Assembly (NCBI RefSeq): GCF_002356415.1
Contig: NZ_AP018338.1
Coordinates: 62,001-126,000 of the forward strand
Direction: 5' to 3'
Length of the DNA stretch: 64,000 nt
DNA from: Streptococcus oralis subsp. tigurinus
Lineage (GTDB): Bacteria > Bacillota > Bacilli > Lactobacillales > Streptococcaceae
Shown here: piece by piece, positions 54,377 to 63,996 of the stretch
How positions within the stretch are numbered: the first letter of the stretch is position 1
Layout: every line of letters starts with the position of its first letter
Translations under genes and position numbers: made by a program
Notes under the pieces: model-generated
Seen by the model: only the letters and a program-made list of their open reading frames with translations
Told to the model about the DNA's origin: nothing
Database searches by the model: none

Positions 54377-55543
54377 TTAAAGAATTTTATCAACCCGATC
54401 CACCATAAAGAGTGAGATGGTCATGATGATATCGATGGCTAGAAGGGCAAGGACAGCTGGAATCCAAGATTGGAAAAGGTCAAAGCTATAACCAAACAAG
54501 GTAGGACCAAAGGCCGCCAAGATGTAGCCCCCTGTTTGCGCCAGGCCTGAGAGTTGCGCAGTCTTTTCAGGCGAGCTGGTCTTAAGTGAGAAGCAAACCA
54601 TGAGATAAGGAAAGAGAGCACTACAGGCCGTTCCAATTAAGAGGTGAGCGACTAGCCAGTAGAGGAAGTTGTTGCTTGGGTACAAGAGCATGGCAATTCC
54701 CATCATACCAGCGATAGAGATGATTGCCAGCATGATTCGACGGTGGCAATCAGATAGACGAGTCGTCAGACTTGGGATGGTCATGGAAAAAGGAATGCTG
54801 ATCAGCGAGAAGATAGAAGCTAGAAGAGCCGCATCGCTATTAGAAAGACCAGCACTAATAGCCATAGTTGGCAACCAGGTCATACTTGTATAAAAGAGCA
54901 AGGACTGAAGCCCGCCAAAGATAATGATAGCCCAGACATCTTTACTTTTTAGAATATTTTCTTTGACTTGCTTTTCTTTTTTGCTTTCTAGGTGGTGGTT
55001 GTGGCGATGATTTGGCAACCAGACTAGCAGAGTGACCAGACATAGAAAGCTGAGAACGAGGATGAGGCCCTTCCAAGAACTAGCTTGGGTGATAGGGACC
55101 GAAAGATAAGAAGCGATGGCCGTTGAAATCCCCATGGCAGTGACATAGAGAGTTGTTAGGAAGCTAATCTTTTGAGGCTGATTTGCCTGAATCATACTAG
55201 GGAGAAGAACATTAAAAATAGCAATGCTCGCACCGATAATCAGAGTTCCTAGATAGAGAAGGGGAAGATTGAAAATCCGAATGACAGAGCCAATAGTTAA
55301 GAGGAGAAGACAGTAAGTGAAGAGATGTTCTAGTCCAATTTTTTGTGCCAAGCGACTCGCAAAAGCCGAGAAAAGAGCAAACATCAAGAGAGGGAGACTG
55401 GTTAAAATCCCAAGAGAACTAACCTCAACTCCTAGTCCCTGAGCGATATCTCTTAAAATGGTTGGAAGAGCAGTGAAAGGAGAGCGTAAAACGGTACCGA
55501 TTAAGAGAATTCCTAGGATAAAAAAGAGTGATTGTTTTTTCAT
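54377..55543 (-). CDS. MFS transporter, cyanate/nitrite-like group
   Basis: The 388-residue protein has twelve hydrophobic spans and belongs to the CynX/NimT group of the major facilitator family by its N-terminal pattern GTVLRSPFTALPTILRDIAQ and the loop residues RLAQKIG. The substrate is unknown. It is a single gene with its own terminator, leftward, next to the divergent glycosyltransferase. Confidence 0.85.
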   Translation of the reverse strand: MKKQSLFFILGILLIGTVLRSPFTALPTILRDIAQGLGVEVSSLGILTSLPLLMFALFSAFASRLAQKIGLEHLFTYCLLLLTIGSVIRIFNLPLLYLGTLIIGASIAIFNVLLPSMIQANQPQKISFLTTLYVTAMGISTAIASYLSVPITQASSWKGLILVLSFLCLVTLLVWLPNHRHNHHLESKKEKQVKENILKSKDVWAIIIFGGLQSLLFYTSMTWLPTMAISAGLSNSDAALLASIFSLISIPFSMTIPSLTTRLSDCHRRIMLAIISIAGMMGIAMLLYPSNNFLYWLVAHLLIGTACSALFPYLMVCFSLKTSSPEKTAQLSGLAQTGGYILAAFGPTLFGYSFDLFQSWIPAVLALLAIDIIMTISLFMVDRVDKIL

Positions 55544-55764
55544 AAAAACCTCGAATAGATGATTTTATTAACAGCTTATTTTAAGGTTTTTTCTATATAA
55601 TGTCAAGTAATGATAGCTAAGAAAGTTCGATTGATTTAAGCGAGAATAGAGTGAAAGGAGATACATTTCTTTACTAGAATTTTCCTTGATTTGATATAAA
55701 AATAGGAAAGTGAGAAAATTTGTGATAAAATAGTGGAAGGAAATCTATATATTGGAGAAAAACG

Positions 55765-56595
55765 GTGCCTGAAAAGCAAAAAATCAGCGTCTTGATGTCG
55801 GTCTATGTAAAGGAAAACCCGACGTTTTTGAGAGATGCTATCAAAAGTGTTCAAAATCAAACCTTGAAACCGAGTGAACTTGTTCTTGTTGAGGATGGGC
55901 CCCTCACGCCTGAGCTCTATCAGGTGCTAGATGAAGTGGAAGCTCAGTCAGACATTCCAGTGAAACGGTGCCCCTTAGAGCAAAATCAAGGTTTAGGCTT
56001 GGCTCTTCGTTACGGTGTTTTGCAGTGCCAGTATAACATTATTGCTCGCATGGATACGGACGATTTAGCCGTTCCGGATCGTTTTGAGAAACAGCTTCAA
56101 CTGATGGAGAAAGAAAATCTCGATCTCTTAGGTGGGCAGATTGCAGAGTTTATTGACAATCCAGATGAGATTGTGTCTTATCGTCGTGTTCCAACTCAGC
56201 ACGCAGACATTGTGGCTTATCAGAGAATGAGAAGCGCCTTTAACCATATGACAGTCATGTTCAAAAAGGACATGGTCCTCAAGGCGGGCAACTACGAAGA
56301 CGGGCTTTACATGGAGGATGATCTCCTTTGGCTCAATATGATTACGTCAGGTGCCAAGACTGGCAACCTAGATCAAATCTTGTGTAAGGTTCGTGTCGGT
56401 GCAGGGATGTTTGAGCGTCGAGGTGGCTTGCGTTACCTTAAATTCTACCGTCAAGCTCGCCAACGGATGCTTGAGCGAGGGCAAATTTCTTACATAGAAT
56501 ATGCTAAAAGTATGTTCATTCAGGCAATTGTTGCACTTTGTCCAGGTTTTGTACGTCAGTTTATCTTTGTCAAACTTTTAAGAAAGAGCAAGTAA
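55765..56595 (+). CDS. Family 2 glycosyltransferase
   Basis: The gene starts with GTG at 55765, supported by TGGAGAAA. The 276-residue protein has the GT-A fold: ISVLMSVYVKENPTFLRDAI, the nucleotide-binding region and the metal-binding DxD as ARMDTDDLAVPDR near residue 95. LYMEDDLLWLNM contains the base-type acidic pair. It probably transfers a sugar for surface polysaccharide. The CapD-like gene follows, suggesting a linked role in envelope sugar synthesis. Confidence 0.88.
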   Translation: MPEKQKISVLMSVYVKENPTFLRDAIKSVQNQTLKPSELVLVEDGPLTPELYQVLDEVEAQSDIPVKRCPLEQNQGLGLALRYGVLQCQYNIIARMDTDDLAVPDRFEKQLQLMEKENLDLLGGQIAEFIDNPDEIVSYRRVPTQHADIVAYQRMRSAFNHMTVMFKKDMVLKAGNYEDGLYMEDDLLWLNMITSGAKTGNLDQILCKVRVGAGMFERRGGLRYLKFYRQARQRMLERGQISYIEYAKSMFIQAIVALCPGFVRQFIFVKLLRKSK

Positions 56596-56670
56596 GACCT
56601 GATAGATTGAACGATTCGGGTTATCATAACAATAGTATCATTTGACTCTTTTAAGGGGGAGTAAATTCCT

Positions 56671-58521
56671 ATGAATAAAAAACTAACAGATTACGTGATT
56701 GATCTGGTTGAAATTTTAAATAAACAGCAAAAACAAGTGTTTTGGGGGATATTCGATATTCTGAGTATGGTGGTTTCCATCATCGTATCTTATATCTTGT
56801 TTTATGGCCTTATAAATCCTGCGCCTGTGGACTATGTGATTTACACTCTTTTAGCCTTCCTTCTCTATCAAATCATGATTGCATTTTGGGGGCTAAATGC
56901 TAGTATCAGTCGTTATAGCAAGATTACGGATTTCATGAAAATCTTTTTCGGAGTGATGCTCAGCAGTGTTCTTTCTTATGGAATCTGCTATGCCTTTCTT
57001 CCATTGTTTTCTATCCGTTTCATCGTACTCTTCATTTTGTTGAGTACCTTCCTCATCTTGCTTCCTCGTATCACTTGGCAGCTGATTTATTCTAAGCGCA
57101 AGCAAGGTAGTGGAGATGGAGAGCATCGCCGTACCTTCTTGATCGGTGCTGGTGATGGTGGCGCCCTCTTTATGAACAGCTACCAACATCCAACTAGCGA
57201 GCTTGAGATAGTGGGGATTTTGGATAACGATGAAAAGAAAAAGGGACAAAAACTAGGTGGAATCCCAGTTTTGGGCTCTTATGATAATCTACCTGAATTG
57301 GCCAAACGTCACCAAATCGAGCGTGTTATCGTAGCAATCCCTTCGCTTGATCCATCAGAGTATGAACGTATCTTGCAGATGTGTAATAAACTAGGTGTCA
57401 AATGTTACAAGATGCCTAAAGTTGAGACGGTTGTTCAAGGTTTACATCAATCGGGTAGTGGTTTCCAAAAAATTGATATCACGGACCTTTTGGGCCGTCA
57501 GGAAATTCGCCTTGACGAATCACGTCTGGGTACTGAGATTACAGGCAAGACCATCTTGGTGACAGGAGCTGGTGGTTCGATTGGTTCGGAAATTTGTCGC
57601 CAGATTAGCCGCTTCAACCCAGAGCGTATCGTCTTGCTTGGACATGGTGAAAATTCAATCTACCTTATTTATCATGAGTTGATTCGTAAATTCCAAGGGA
57701 TTGATTATGTTCCTGTCATTGCAGATATTCAGGATTATGATCGTCTTTTACAAGTGTTTGAACAGTACAAACCAGCTATCATCTACCATGCTGCAGCCCA
57801 CAAACATGTTCCAATGATGGAGCGCAATCCAAAAGAAGCCTTCAAGAACAATATCCTCGGGACCTACAATGTTGCCAAGGCTGTTGATGAGGCCAAAGTA
57901 CCTAAGATGGTCATGATTTCGACTGACAAGGCGGTTAATCCGCCGAATGTTATGGGGGCGACTAAGCGCGTGGCAGAGTTGATTGTCACTGGCTTTAACC
58001 AACGTAGCAAATCAACCTACTGTGCAGTTCGTTTTGGGAATGTTCTTGGTAGCCGTGGTAGCGTGATTCCTGTTTTTGAACGCCAGATTGCTGAAGGTGG
58101 TCCTGTAACGGTGACAGACTTCCGTATGACACGTTACTTCATGACCATTCCAGAGGCTAGCCGTCTGGTCATCCATGCTGGCGCTTATGCCAAGGACGGA
58201 GAAGTCTTTATCCTTGATATGGGCAAACCGGTCAAGATCTACGACTTGGCTAAGAAAATGGTCCTTCTAAGCGGGCACACGGAAAGTGAAATTCCAATCG
58301 TTGAGGTCGGTATCCGACCAGGTGAAAAACTCTATGAAGAACTCTTGGTTTCGACCGAATTGGTTGATAACCAAGTCATGGATAAGATTTTCGTTGGTAA
58401 GGTTAACGTCATGCCTCTAGAAGCCATCGATCAAAAGATTGAAGAATTCCGTTCACTCAGTGGAGATGAGCTCAAAGAAGCAATTATTTCCTTTGCAAAT
58501 GAGACAACCCATGCTGAGTAA
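56671..58521 (+). CDS. FlaA1/CapD-type nucleotide-sugar dehydratase/epimerase
   Basis: The 616-residue protein has four N-terminal membrane spans (about 25-130), a first Rossmann-like segment (FLIGAGDGGALF near residue 160), and a second SDR domain with GAGGSIGSEICRQI near 300 and ISTDKAVNPPNVMGATKR. The latter holds the altered catalytic triad of the 4,6-dehydratase/5-epimerase group that makes UDP-sugars for surface glycans. AAGGGGG precedes the ATG. Confidence 0.92.
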   Translation: MNKKLTDYVIDLVEILNKQQKQVFWGIFDILSMVVSIIVSYILFYGLINPAPVDYVIYTLLAFLLYQIMIAFWGLNASISRYSKITDFMKIFFGVMLSSVLSYGICYAFLPLFSIRFIVLFILLSTFLILLPRITWQLIYSKRKQGSGDGEHRRTFLIGAGDGGALFMNSYQHPTSELEIVGILDNDEKKKGQKLGGIPVLGSYDNLPELAKRHQIERVIVAIPSLDPSEYERILQMCNKLGVKCYKMPKVETVVQGLHQSGSGFQKIDITDLLGRQEIRLDESRLGTEITGKTILVTGAGGSIGSEICRQISRFNPERIVLLGHGENSIYLIYHELIRKFQGIDYVPVIADIQDYDRLLQVFEQYKPAIIYHAAAHKHVPMMERNPKEAFKNNILGTYNVAKAVDEAKVPKMVMISTDKAVNPPNVMGATKRVAELIVTGFNQRSKSTYCAVRFGNVLGSRGSVIPVFERQIAEGGPVTVTDFRMTRYFMTIPEASRLVIHAGAYAKDGEVFILDMGKPVKIYDLAKKMVLLSGHTESEIPIVEVGIRPGEKLYEELLVSTELVDNQVMDKIFVGKVNVMPLEAIDQKIEEFRSLSGDELKEAIISFANETTHAE

Positions 58522-58546
58522 GGGTGACTAATTAACTAATTATAAA

Positions 58547-58587
58547 TAAAAGGCCAAGGTTCTGTTTGTACAGGACCCTGGCCTTTT
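58547..58587 (+). terminator. Terminator after the CapD-type gene
   Basis: AAAAGGCCAAGGTTCTGT pairs with ACAGGACCCTGGCCTTTTT with small mismatches. Confidence 0.85.
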
Positions 58588-58616
58588 TACTCTGTAATTT
58601 CAAATCGTTGTATTAT

Positions 58617-59246
58617 TTATAGTTGCCTAATGATATCGTCAATGGTACGGGCAATCCAATCAGGTTGATAGCTGAGCAAATCAGCCTCTTCTCCAAATCC
58701 CCAAGTAACAGCAAACTTTTTAATGCCAGTTTCTTGGGCTCCAATCATATCAAATTTGGTGTCCCCGATGATGAGGACTTGGTCTGCAGGGAGTCGATAC
58801 GTCTGTAAGGCGTAACGGATGACATCCGCCTTGTGAGGCGTTTCAGGACTGGAACCGAAAATGCCATCAAAGAAATGATGGATTCCCAGATTTTTAGTCA
58901 TATCATGAGCAGTAGGAGTATTCTTTGTTGTAGTGATGTAGAGAGGGTAGTTTTGCGAAAGCTCTTGGAGTAATTCCGTTATTCGGGGGAAGAGTTGGGC
59001 TTCGTGGATTCCTTTTTTCTTATAGTAAGAACGATAGATTTGAACAGCTTCTGAGATTTGTTCTTTTGGAAGGCAGGTCGCAAAACTACTTTCAAGCGGC
59101 GGGCCCATAAAACCACGAATAGTTTTGGCATCAGGGCTTGGAACTCCTAGTTGTTCAAAGGTATAGGTGAAGGCATTGTGGATCCCAATGGAGCTGTCAA
59201 CCAGGGTTCCGTCTAGATCAAAAAAGATAGCTGAGATAGAGGACAT
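58617..59246 (-). CDS. HAD-family phosphatase, phosphoglycolate phosphatase-like
   Basis: The 209-residue protein has HAD motif I in FFDLDGTLVDSS at the N-terminus, motif II TTTKNTP, the Lys of motif III near residue 134 and motif IV IIGDTKFDM near 160. The cap is a small helical bundle. It resembles Gph and PpaX-type enzymes; the true substrate is open. It is the last gene of a leftward group with sdaAA and sdaAB and starts 27 bases after sdaAA ends. Confidence 0.85.
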   Translation of the reverse strand: MSSISAIFFDLDGTLVDSSIGIHNAFTYTFEQLGVPSPDAKTIRGFMGPPLESSFATCLPKEQISEAVQIYRSYYKKKGIHEAQLFPRITELLQELSQNYPLYITTTKNTPTAHDMTKNLGIHHFFDGIFGSSPETPHKADVIRYALQTYRLPADQVLIIGDTKFDMIGAQETGIKKFAVTWGFGEEADLLSYQPDWIARTIDDIIRQL

Positions 59247-59273
59247 GATTTCTCCTAATAGATATAGATAAGC

Positions 59274-60146
59274 TTATTCTCCGAAGATTTCTTTTTGTAG
59301 GCGACGACCAGTCGGAGTGGCTGCAAGTCCACCTTCAGCCGTTTCACGAAAGGCAGTTGGGAGGCTGGATCCGACTTGGTACATGGCATCGATAACTTCA
59401 TCGACAGGGATTTTAGATTCGATACCTGCCAAGGCCATATCAGCCGCGATAAAGGCAAAGCTGGCTCCCATGGCATTTCGTTTGACACATGGAACCTCAA
59501 CCAGACCAGCGACGGGATCGCAGATGAGACCCAGCATATTTTTAATGACAAAGGCGATGGCTTGGCTAGCCTGATAGGGAGTTCCACCTGCAGCCAAGGT
59601 TAAGGCTGCGGCACTCATGGCAGAGGCCGATCCGACTTCGGCCTGGCAGCCACCTTCAGCACCTGAGATAGAAGCGTTGTTTGCGATAACCAATCCAAAG
59701 GCGCCTGCTGCAAAGAGGAAATCGAGCTGTTCTTTGTGGCTGAGGTCAAGTTTTTGGCTAGCTGCAGTAAGAACGGCTGGCAAACAACCAGCACTTCCTG
59801 CGGTTGGAGTGGCACAGACCAAGCCCATTTTAGCGTTGTGTTCGTTAACCGCGATGGCATTTCGGGCTGCTGATAGGATGGTAAAGTCTGACAAGGCCTT
59901 GCCACTTTTGAGATGGCGATCTAGCTTGGCAGCATCTCCACCCGTTAGACCACTGCGGGATTTGTTTTCACTAAGGCCAAGCTCGACAGAGGCTTTCATG
60001 ACTTCTAGATTGCGTTCCATGAGGAGGAGAACTTCGTCTCGGCATCGGCCAGTCAGTTCATATTCTGTCGCAATCATGAGTTCTGCGACATTTCCTTGGA
60101 AGTCTAGGTCTGCCTGCTCGACCAATTCTTTGATAGAATAAAACAT
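59274..60146 (-). CDS. sdaAA: L-serine dehydratase alpha subunit
   Basis: The 290-residue subunit carries the iron-sulfur cluster of the serine deaminase. Features are the N-terminal helical part, PTAGSAGCLPAVLTA and EGGCQAEVGSASAMSAAA, LGLICDPVAGLVEVPCVKRN, whose cysteines bind the 4Fe-4S cluster. With SdaAB it converts L-serine to pyruvate and ammonia. It follows sdaAB by eight bases. Confidence 0.96.
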   Translation of the reverse strand: MFYSIKELVEQADLDFQGNVAELMIATEYELTGRCRDEVLLLMERNLEVMKASVELGLSENKSRSGLTGGDAAKLDRHLKSGKALSDFTILSAARNAIAVNEHNAKMGLVCATPTAGSAGCLPAVLTAASQKLDLSHKEQLDFLFAAGAFGLVIANNASISGAEGGCQAEVGSASAMSAAALTLAAGGTPYQASQAIAFVIKNMLGLICDPVAGLVEVPCVKRNAMGASFAFIAADMALAGIESKIPVDEVIDAMYQVGSSLPTAFRETAEGGLAATPTGRRLQKEIFGE

Positions 60147-60154
60147 GTTTCCTC

Positions 60155-60826
60155 CTACTTAAAGAAATTGACATTGTGGAGATGAGGGATTTTTCGGATT
60201 TCTTCAATCGCCTCTTCGCAACTTCGACTATCGACTTCGATAATCATAATGGCTTTTTCTCCAGCTTTTTCCCGAGTCACATTCATCTGAGCGATGTTGA
60301 TATCAAAACGAGAGAGGGCTTCTGTGACGTGGGCAATCATACCCGGAATATCCTGATGCACGATGATGATGGTCGGGGTATTCATGTTGAGAGAGACGGC
60401 AAAACCATTGAGTTCCGTAACTTGAATATTTCCCCCACCGATGGAAATCCCTGTCACACTAATGGACTTATGGTCATTCTTTACAGTGATTTTAGTGGTG
60501 TTAGGGTGAGGAGCATTGCTGTCTTTCTGAATGGTCCAGACAATCTTGATGCCCCGTTTATGGGCAATCTCGAGACTGTTTGGGATGTCGGGATCATCCG
60601 TATCCATACCCAAAATACCAGCGACGAGAGCAAGGTCCGTTCCATGACCACGGTAGGTCTTGGCAAATGAGTTAAATAATTGGAATTCTACCTCTGTTGG
60701 CGTATCGTCAAAGATGGAAGAGACGATTTTTCCGATACGAACGGCACCAGCTGTATGGCTACTTGATGGGCCAATCATAACAGGCCCGATAATATCAAAG
60801 ACAGATTGAAAACGAAGTGATTGCAT
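60155..60826 (-). CDS. sdaAB: L-serine dehydratase beta subunit
   Basis: The 223-residue subunit has the N-terminal domain with SVFDIIGPVMIGPSSSHTAG, and a C-terminal ACT domain (about residues 145-220) with HQDIPGMIAHVTEALSRFDI, usually an amino-acid sensor. It pairs with SdaAA. GGGGAAACAGATG precedes the start; this is the first gene of the leftward operon. Confidence 0.95.
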   Translation of the reverse strand: MQSLRFQSVFDIIGPVMIGPSSSHTAGAVRIGKIVSSIFDDTPTEVEFQLFNSFAKTYRGHGTDLALVAGILGMDTDDPDIPNSLEIAHKRGIKIVWTIQKDSNAPHPNTTKITVKNDHKSISVTGISIGGGNIQVTELNGFAVSLNMNTPTIIIVHQDIPGMIAHVTEALSRFDINIAQMNVTREKAGEKAIMIIEVDSRSCEEAIEEIRKIPHLHNVNFFK

Positions 60827-61003
60827 CTGTTTCCCCTTACAAAGATTCTTATATCTATTATATCAAAGAATGAACCTCTGCGCTTATTTCCCTTATCAAA
60901 AACTTAAAATGATTAAAGATGGTATAAAATAAGGTCTTTTGTGACAAAAACCTTCGTAAAACGGTAAATATAAAACATTTTTGTAATATTTCTACATATA
61001 ACC

Positions 61004-61020
61004 GTTAAACAACAGTAACA
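61004..61020 (-). promoter_or_regulatory. Possible WalR (VicR) site upstream of the LysM gene
   Basis: On the minus strand TGTTAC-TGTTG-TTTAAC resembles the WalR pattern TGTWAH-N5-TGTWAH with one mismatch. The pneumococcal homolog of this LysM gene is, as I recall it, in the WalRK regulon. Confidence 0.45.
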
Positions 61021-61067
61021 TTTAAAAGGTATCATAGATATATTCAATAGAAGGAGAATTTTTAGAT

Positions 61068-61673
61068 ATGTCATTAACAACTAAAAAAATCAAAACAACT
61101 ATCGCAGGAGTAGCAGCTTTGCTTGCTTTCTTTGCCCCAGCTCTTGCCTCTGCACAAGAAACTGTAACTTACACTGTTAAATCAGGTGATACTCTTTCAG
61201 AAATTGCTGAGAAGTACAACACGACTGCTGAAAAATTAGCAGCAAAAAACAACATTAAAGATATTCACCTTATCTATGTTGACCAAGTTTTGGTCATCGA
61301 AGGGACAGCTTCTACTGCAGCTCCAGCAGCAACAACGGAAGAAACAGCTCCAGTAGCTACAGAAACAGTTGAAGAAGCTCCAGCAGCAACAACAACTTAT
61401 GAAGCACCAACAGCAGAAAGCAACACTGCAGCAGCTTCTACTGTAAGTGGTTCTGAAGCAGAAGCCAAAGAATGGATCGCTCAAAAAGAATCAGGTGGTA
61501 GCTACACAGCTACAAACGGCCAATACATCGGACGTTACCAATTGACAGATTCATACTTGAACGGTGACTACTCAGCTGAAAACCAAGAACGTGTAGCAGA
61601 TGCCTACGTTGCAGGACGTTACGGTTCATGGACAGCTGCCAAGAACTTCTGGCTTAACAACGGTTGGTATTAA
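61068..61673 (+). CDS. Secreted LysM-domain cell-wall protein
   Basis: The 201-residue protein has a signal peptide (about 1-28, cleavage near ASAQE), one LysM domain (about 31-75, YTVKSGDTLSEIAEKYNTTA) that binds peptidoglycan, and an Ala/Thr/Glu-rich linker. A C-terminal domain (about 138-201) has WIAQKESGGSY and the end FWLNNGWY, related to aggregation-promoting and transglycosylase-type modules. It is likely a cell-wall remodelling factor. GAAGGAG precedes the ATG. Confidence 0.9.
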   Translation: MSLTTKKIKTTIAGVAALLAFFAPALASAQETVTYTVKSGDTLSEIAEKYNTTAEKLAAKNNIKDIHLIYVDQVLVIEGTASTAAPAATTEETAPVATETVEEAPAATTTYEAPTAESNTAAASTVSGSEAEAKEWIAQKESGGSYTATNGQYIGRYQLTDSYLNGDYSAENQERVADAYVAGRYGSWTAAKNFWLNNGWY

Positions 61674-61680
61674 GAATACA

Positions 61681-61702
61681 AGAGTCCTTTAGGGCTCTTT
61701 TT
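61681..61702 (+). terminator. LysM gene terminator
   Basis: AGAGTCC and GGGCTCT (one G-U) around TTTA, followed by TTTTTT. Confidence 0.8.
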
Positions 61703-61807
61703 TGTTTCTCTATAACAAAAAGCGTAACAATCTTCTCAGTAATGCTCTATTTGTATAATTCCAACGAAATTCTTCAAATTGTTTTAAAACTCAAATAGTA
61801 TAAATAA

Positions 61808-61846
61808 GCTTATTATATGTAAAAATATATCATATAATAAGCTTTT
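61808..61846. other. Perfect 14-bp hairpin upstream of the arginine-binding protein gene
   Basis: AAGCTTATTATATG (61808-61821) and CATATAATAAGCTT (61833-61846) are exact complements with an 11-base spacer, then TTTCTT. A -35/-10 like pair, TTGTTT (61779-61784) and TATAAA (61801-61806), lies directly in front. It may be an attenuator, a short RNA terminator or paired operator half-sites for ArgR-type regulators. Confidence 0.5.
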
Positions 61847-61880
61847 TCTTGATTTAAATGAAATAAAATACAGTTTTCTC

Positions 61881-61909
61881 TTGACAAACGAGAATGAGAG
61901 GAGTATTAT
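61881..61909 (+). promoter_or_regulatory. Promoter of the arginine-binding protein gene
   Basis: TTGACA (61881-61886) and TATTAT (61904-61909) are 17 bases apart. Confidence 0.75.
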
Positions 61910-61950
61910 TTATACAATAATAAAGTATAAAAATAAAAGGAGGCTCTTCT

Positions 61951-62757
61951 ATGAATAAAGTGAAGAAGGTGTTGATGACGATGTTTGGTTTGCTTATGTT
62001 TCCCTTATTGTTTGCTTGTAGTAACAGTCAGTCCCAAGGTGTTGAAGCCATTAAGGCTAAAGGAAAATTGGTGGTGGCCCTAAATCCAGAGTTTGCTCCA
62101 TTTGAATATCAGAAATTGGTTGATGGGAAAAATCAGATTGTAGGTTCAGATGTTGAGCTAGCCAAAGCCATCGCAAAGGAACTAGGTGTAGAAGTGGAGT
62201 TCTCTCCAATGAGTTTTGACAATGTACTGGCTAGTCTTGATTCAGGTAAGGCCGATCTTGCCATATCAGGTGTTTCTAAAACGGAGGAGAGAAGTCAAGT
62301 TTACGATTTTTCAATTCCCTACTACACTTCGAAAAATAAGGTTATCGTAAGAAAATCTGAATTAACGAATTACCAATCAGTCAAGGATTTGGCTCAGAAA
62401 AAGGTTGGAGCGCAGAAAGGTTCTATCCAGGAAACTCTGGCCAAAGAAACCTTGCAGGATTCTTCTCTCGTTTCACTTCCTAAAAATGGAAATTTGATAA
62501 CAGATTTGAAATCAGGGCAACTGGATGCGGTTATCTTTGAGGAACCAGTGGCGAAAGGATTTGTAGAGAATAATCCAGACCTAGCCATCGCTGAGTTTGA
62601 TTTTGACAATGACAAAGAAGATTCCTACGCTGTTGCGATGAAAAAAGACAGTAAAGAATTAAAAGAGGCGATTGACAAAACCATCCAGAAGTTGAAGGAT
62701 TCTGGGGAGTTGGACAAATTGATTGACGATGCTTTTAAAGCTTCTATCGAAAAATAG
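61951..62757 (+). CDS. abpA: Amino-acid binding lipoprotein, AbpA-like
   Basis: The 268-residue lipoprotein has the lipobox PLLFAC with the lipidated Cys about 23, then a periplasmic-binding-protein type domain of the polar amino-acid class (PEFAPFEYQ, DVELAKAIAKELGVEVEFSP and DLAISGVSKTEER). Its place in front of argG matches the pneumococcal arginine-binding AbpA, which is controlled by ArgR1/AhrC with argGH. No ATPase or permease lies beside it, so it must work with one encoded elsewhere. AAAGGAGG precedes the ATG. Confidence 0.8.
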   Translation: MNKVKKVLMTMFGLLMFPLLFACSNSQSQGVEAIKAKGKLVVALNPEFAPFEYQKLVDGKNQIVGSDVELAKAIAKELGVEVEFSPMSFDNVLASLDSGKADLAISGVSKTEERSQVYDFSIPYYTSKNKVIVRKSELTNYQSVKDLAQKKVGAQKGSIQETLAKETLQDSSLVSLPKNGNLITDLKSGQLDAVIFEEPVAKGFVENNPDLAIAEFDFDNDKEDSYAVAMKKDSKELKEAIDKTIQKLKDSGELDKLIDDAFKASIEK

Positions 62758-62772
62758 AAAGAAGGAAGAGAA

Positions 62773-63969
62773 ATGAATAAGGAAAAAGTTATTTTAGCCT
62801 ATTCAGGTGGATTGGATACATCAGTTGCTATTACATGGTTAAAAAAAGACTATGATGTGATCGCTGTTTGTATGGATGTGGGTGAAGGAAAAGATTTGGA
62901 GTTCATCCATGATAAAGCTCTCAAGGTTGGGGCTGTAGAGTCTTATGTCATTGATGTTAAGGAAGAATTTGCTAATGACTATGTTTTAGTGGCCCTTCAG
63001 GCTCATGCCTACTATGAACAAAAGTACCCCTTAGTATCTGCTCTGAGTCGCCCTCTTATTTCAAAAAAACTCGTTGAAATAGCTCATCAGACGGGGGCAA
63101 CTACAATTGCCCATGGTTGTACAGGTAAGGGAAACGACCAAGTTCGGTTTGAAGTCTCTATTGCAGCTTTGGATCCCAATTTAAAAGTAGTTGCGCCTGT
63201 TCGTGAGTGGAAATGGTCTCGTGAAGAAGAAATCCAATATGCCAAAGAAAATGGCGTTCCAGTTCCTGCTGACCTTGATAATCCTTACTCTGTCGATCAA
63301 AATCTTTGGGGACGTGCAAATGAATGTGGTGTCTTGGAAAATCCTTGGAACCAAGCACCAGAAGAAGCATTTGGAATCACATCTTCACCAGAAGAGGCGC
63401 CAGACAGTCCAGAATTTATTGACATTGAGTTTAGCTGCGGGGTGCCCATCTCCCTCAATGGAGAAAAGATGAAAGTGGCGGATTTGATTCAAAATCTAAA
63501 TGAAATTGCAGGCAAACACGGTGTCGGTCGTATTGACCATGTGGAAAATCGCCTAGTCGGTATTAAGTCAAGAGAGATTTATGAGTGCCCAGGTGCTGTG
63601 ACTTTATTGGTAGCTCATAAGGAGATTGAAGACTTGACTCTTGTGAGAGAAGTGGCTCATTTCAAACCCATTATCGAAAATGAGTTGTCCAATCTCATCT
63701 ATAATGCCTTGTGGTTTAGCCCAGCAACTCAGGCTTTGATTGCCTATATCAAGGAGACACAGAAAGTTGTCAATGGAACTGCAAAAGTTAAACTTTACAA
63801 GGGAAACGCCCAGGTAGTGGCTCGAAAATCACCAAATTCTCTTTACGATGAAAATTTGGCGACTTATACCAGTGCGGATACCTTTGACCAAGATGCGGCT
63901 GTTGGATTTATCAAGCTTTGGGGGCTTCCGACTAAGGTTTATTCAGAAGTTCAGAAAAATGTAGAGTAG
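62773..63969 (+). CDS. argG: Argininosuccinate synthase
   Basis: The 398-residue enzyme is complete. It has the N-terminal PP-loop [14 protein letters not shown], then [13 protein letters not shown] and the synthase-specific segments [14 protein letters not shown] and [15 protein letters not shown]. It joins citrulline and aspartate with ATP, and argH normally follows to yield arginine. AAGGAAGAG precedes the ATG, 15 bases after the AbpA-like gene, so the two are probably co-expressed and arginine-regulated. Confidence 0.97.
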   Translation: MNKEKVILAYSGGLDTSVAITWLKKDYDVIAVCMDVGEGKDLEFIHDKALKVGAVESYVIDVKEEFANDYVLVALQAHAYYEQKYPLVSALSRPLISKKLVEIAHQTGATTIAHGCTGKGNDQVRFEVSIAALDPNLKVVAPVREWKWSREEEIQYAKENGVPVPADLDNPYSVDQNLWGRANECGVLENPWNQAPEEAFGITSSPEEAPDSPEFIDIEFSCGVPISLNGEKMKVADLIQNLNEIAGKHGVGRIDHVENRLVGIKSREIYECPGAVTLLVAHKEIEDLTLVREVAHFKPIIENELSNLIYNALWFSPATQALIAYIKETQKVVNGTAKVKLYKGNAQVVARKSPNSLYDENLATYTSADTFDQDAAVGFIKLWGLPTKVYSEVQKNVE

Positions 63970-63996
63970 TGACGCGATAGAAAGGGACGACAGGAT

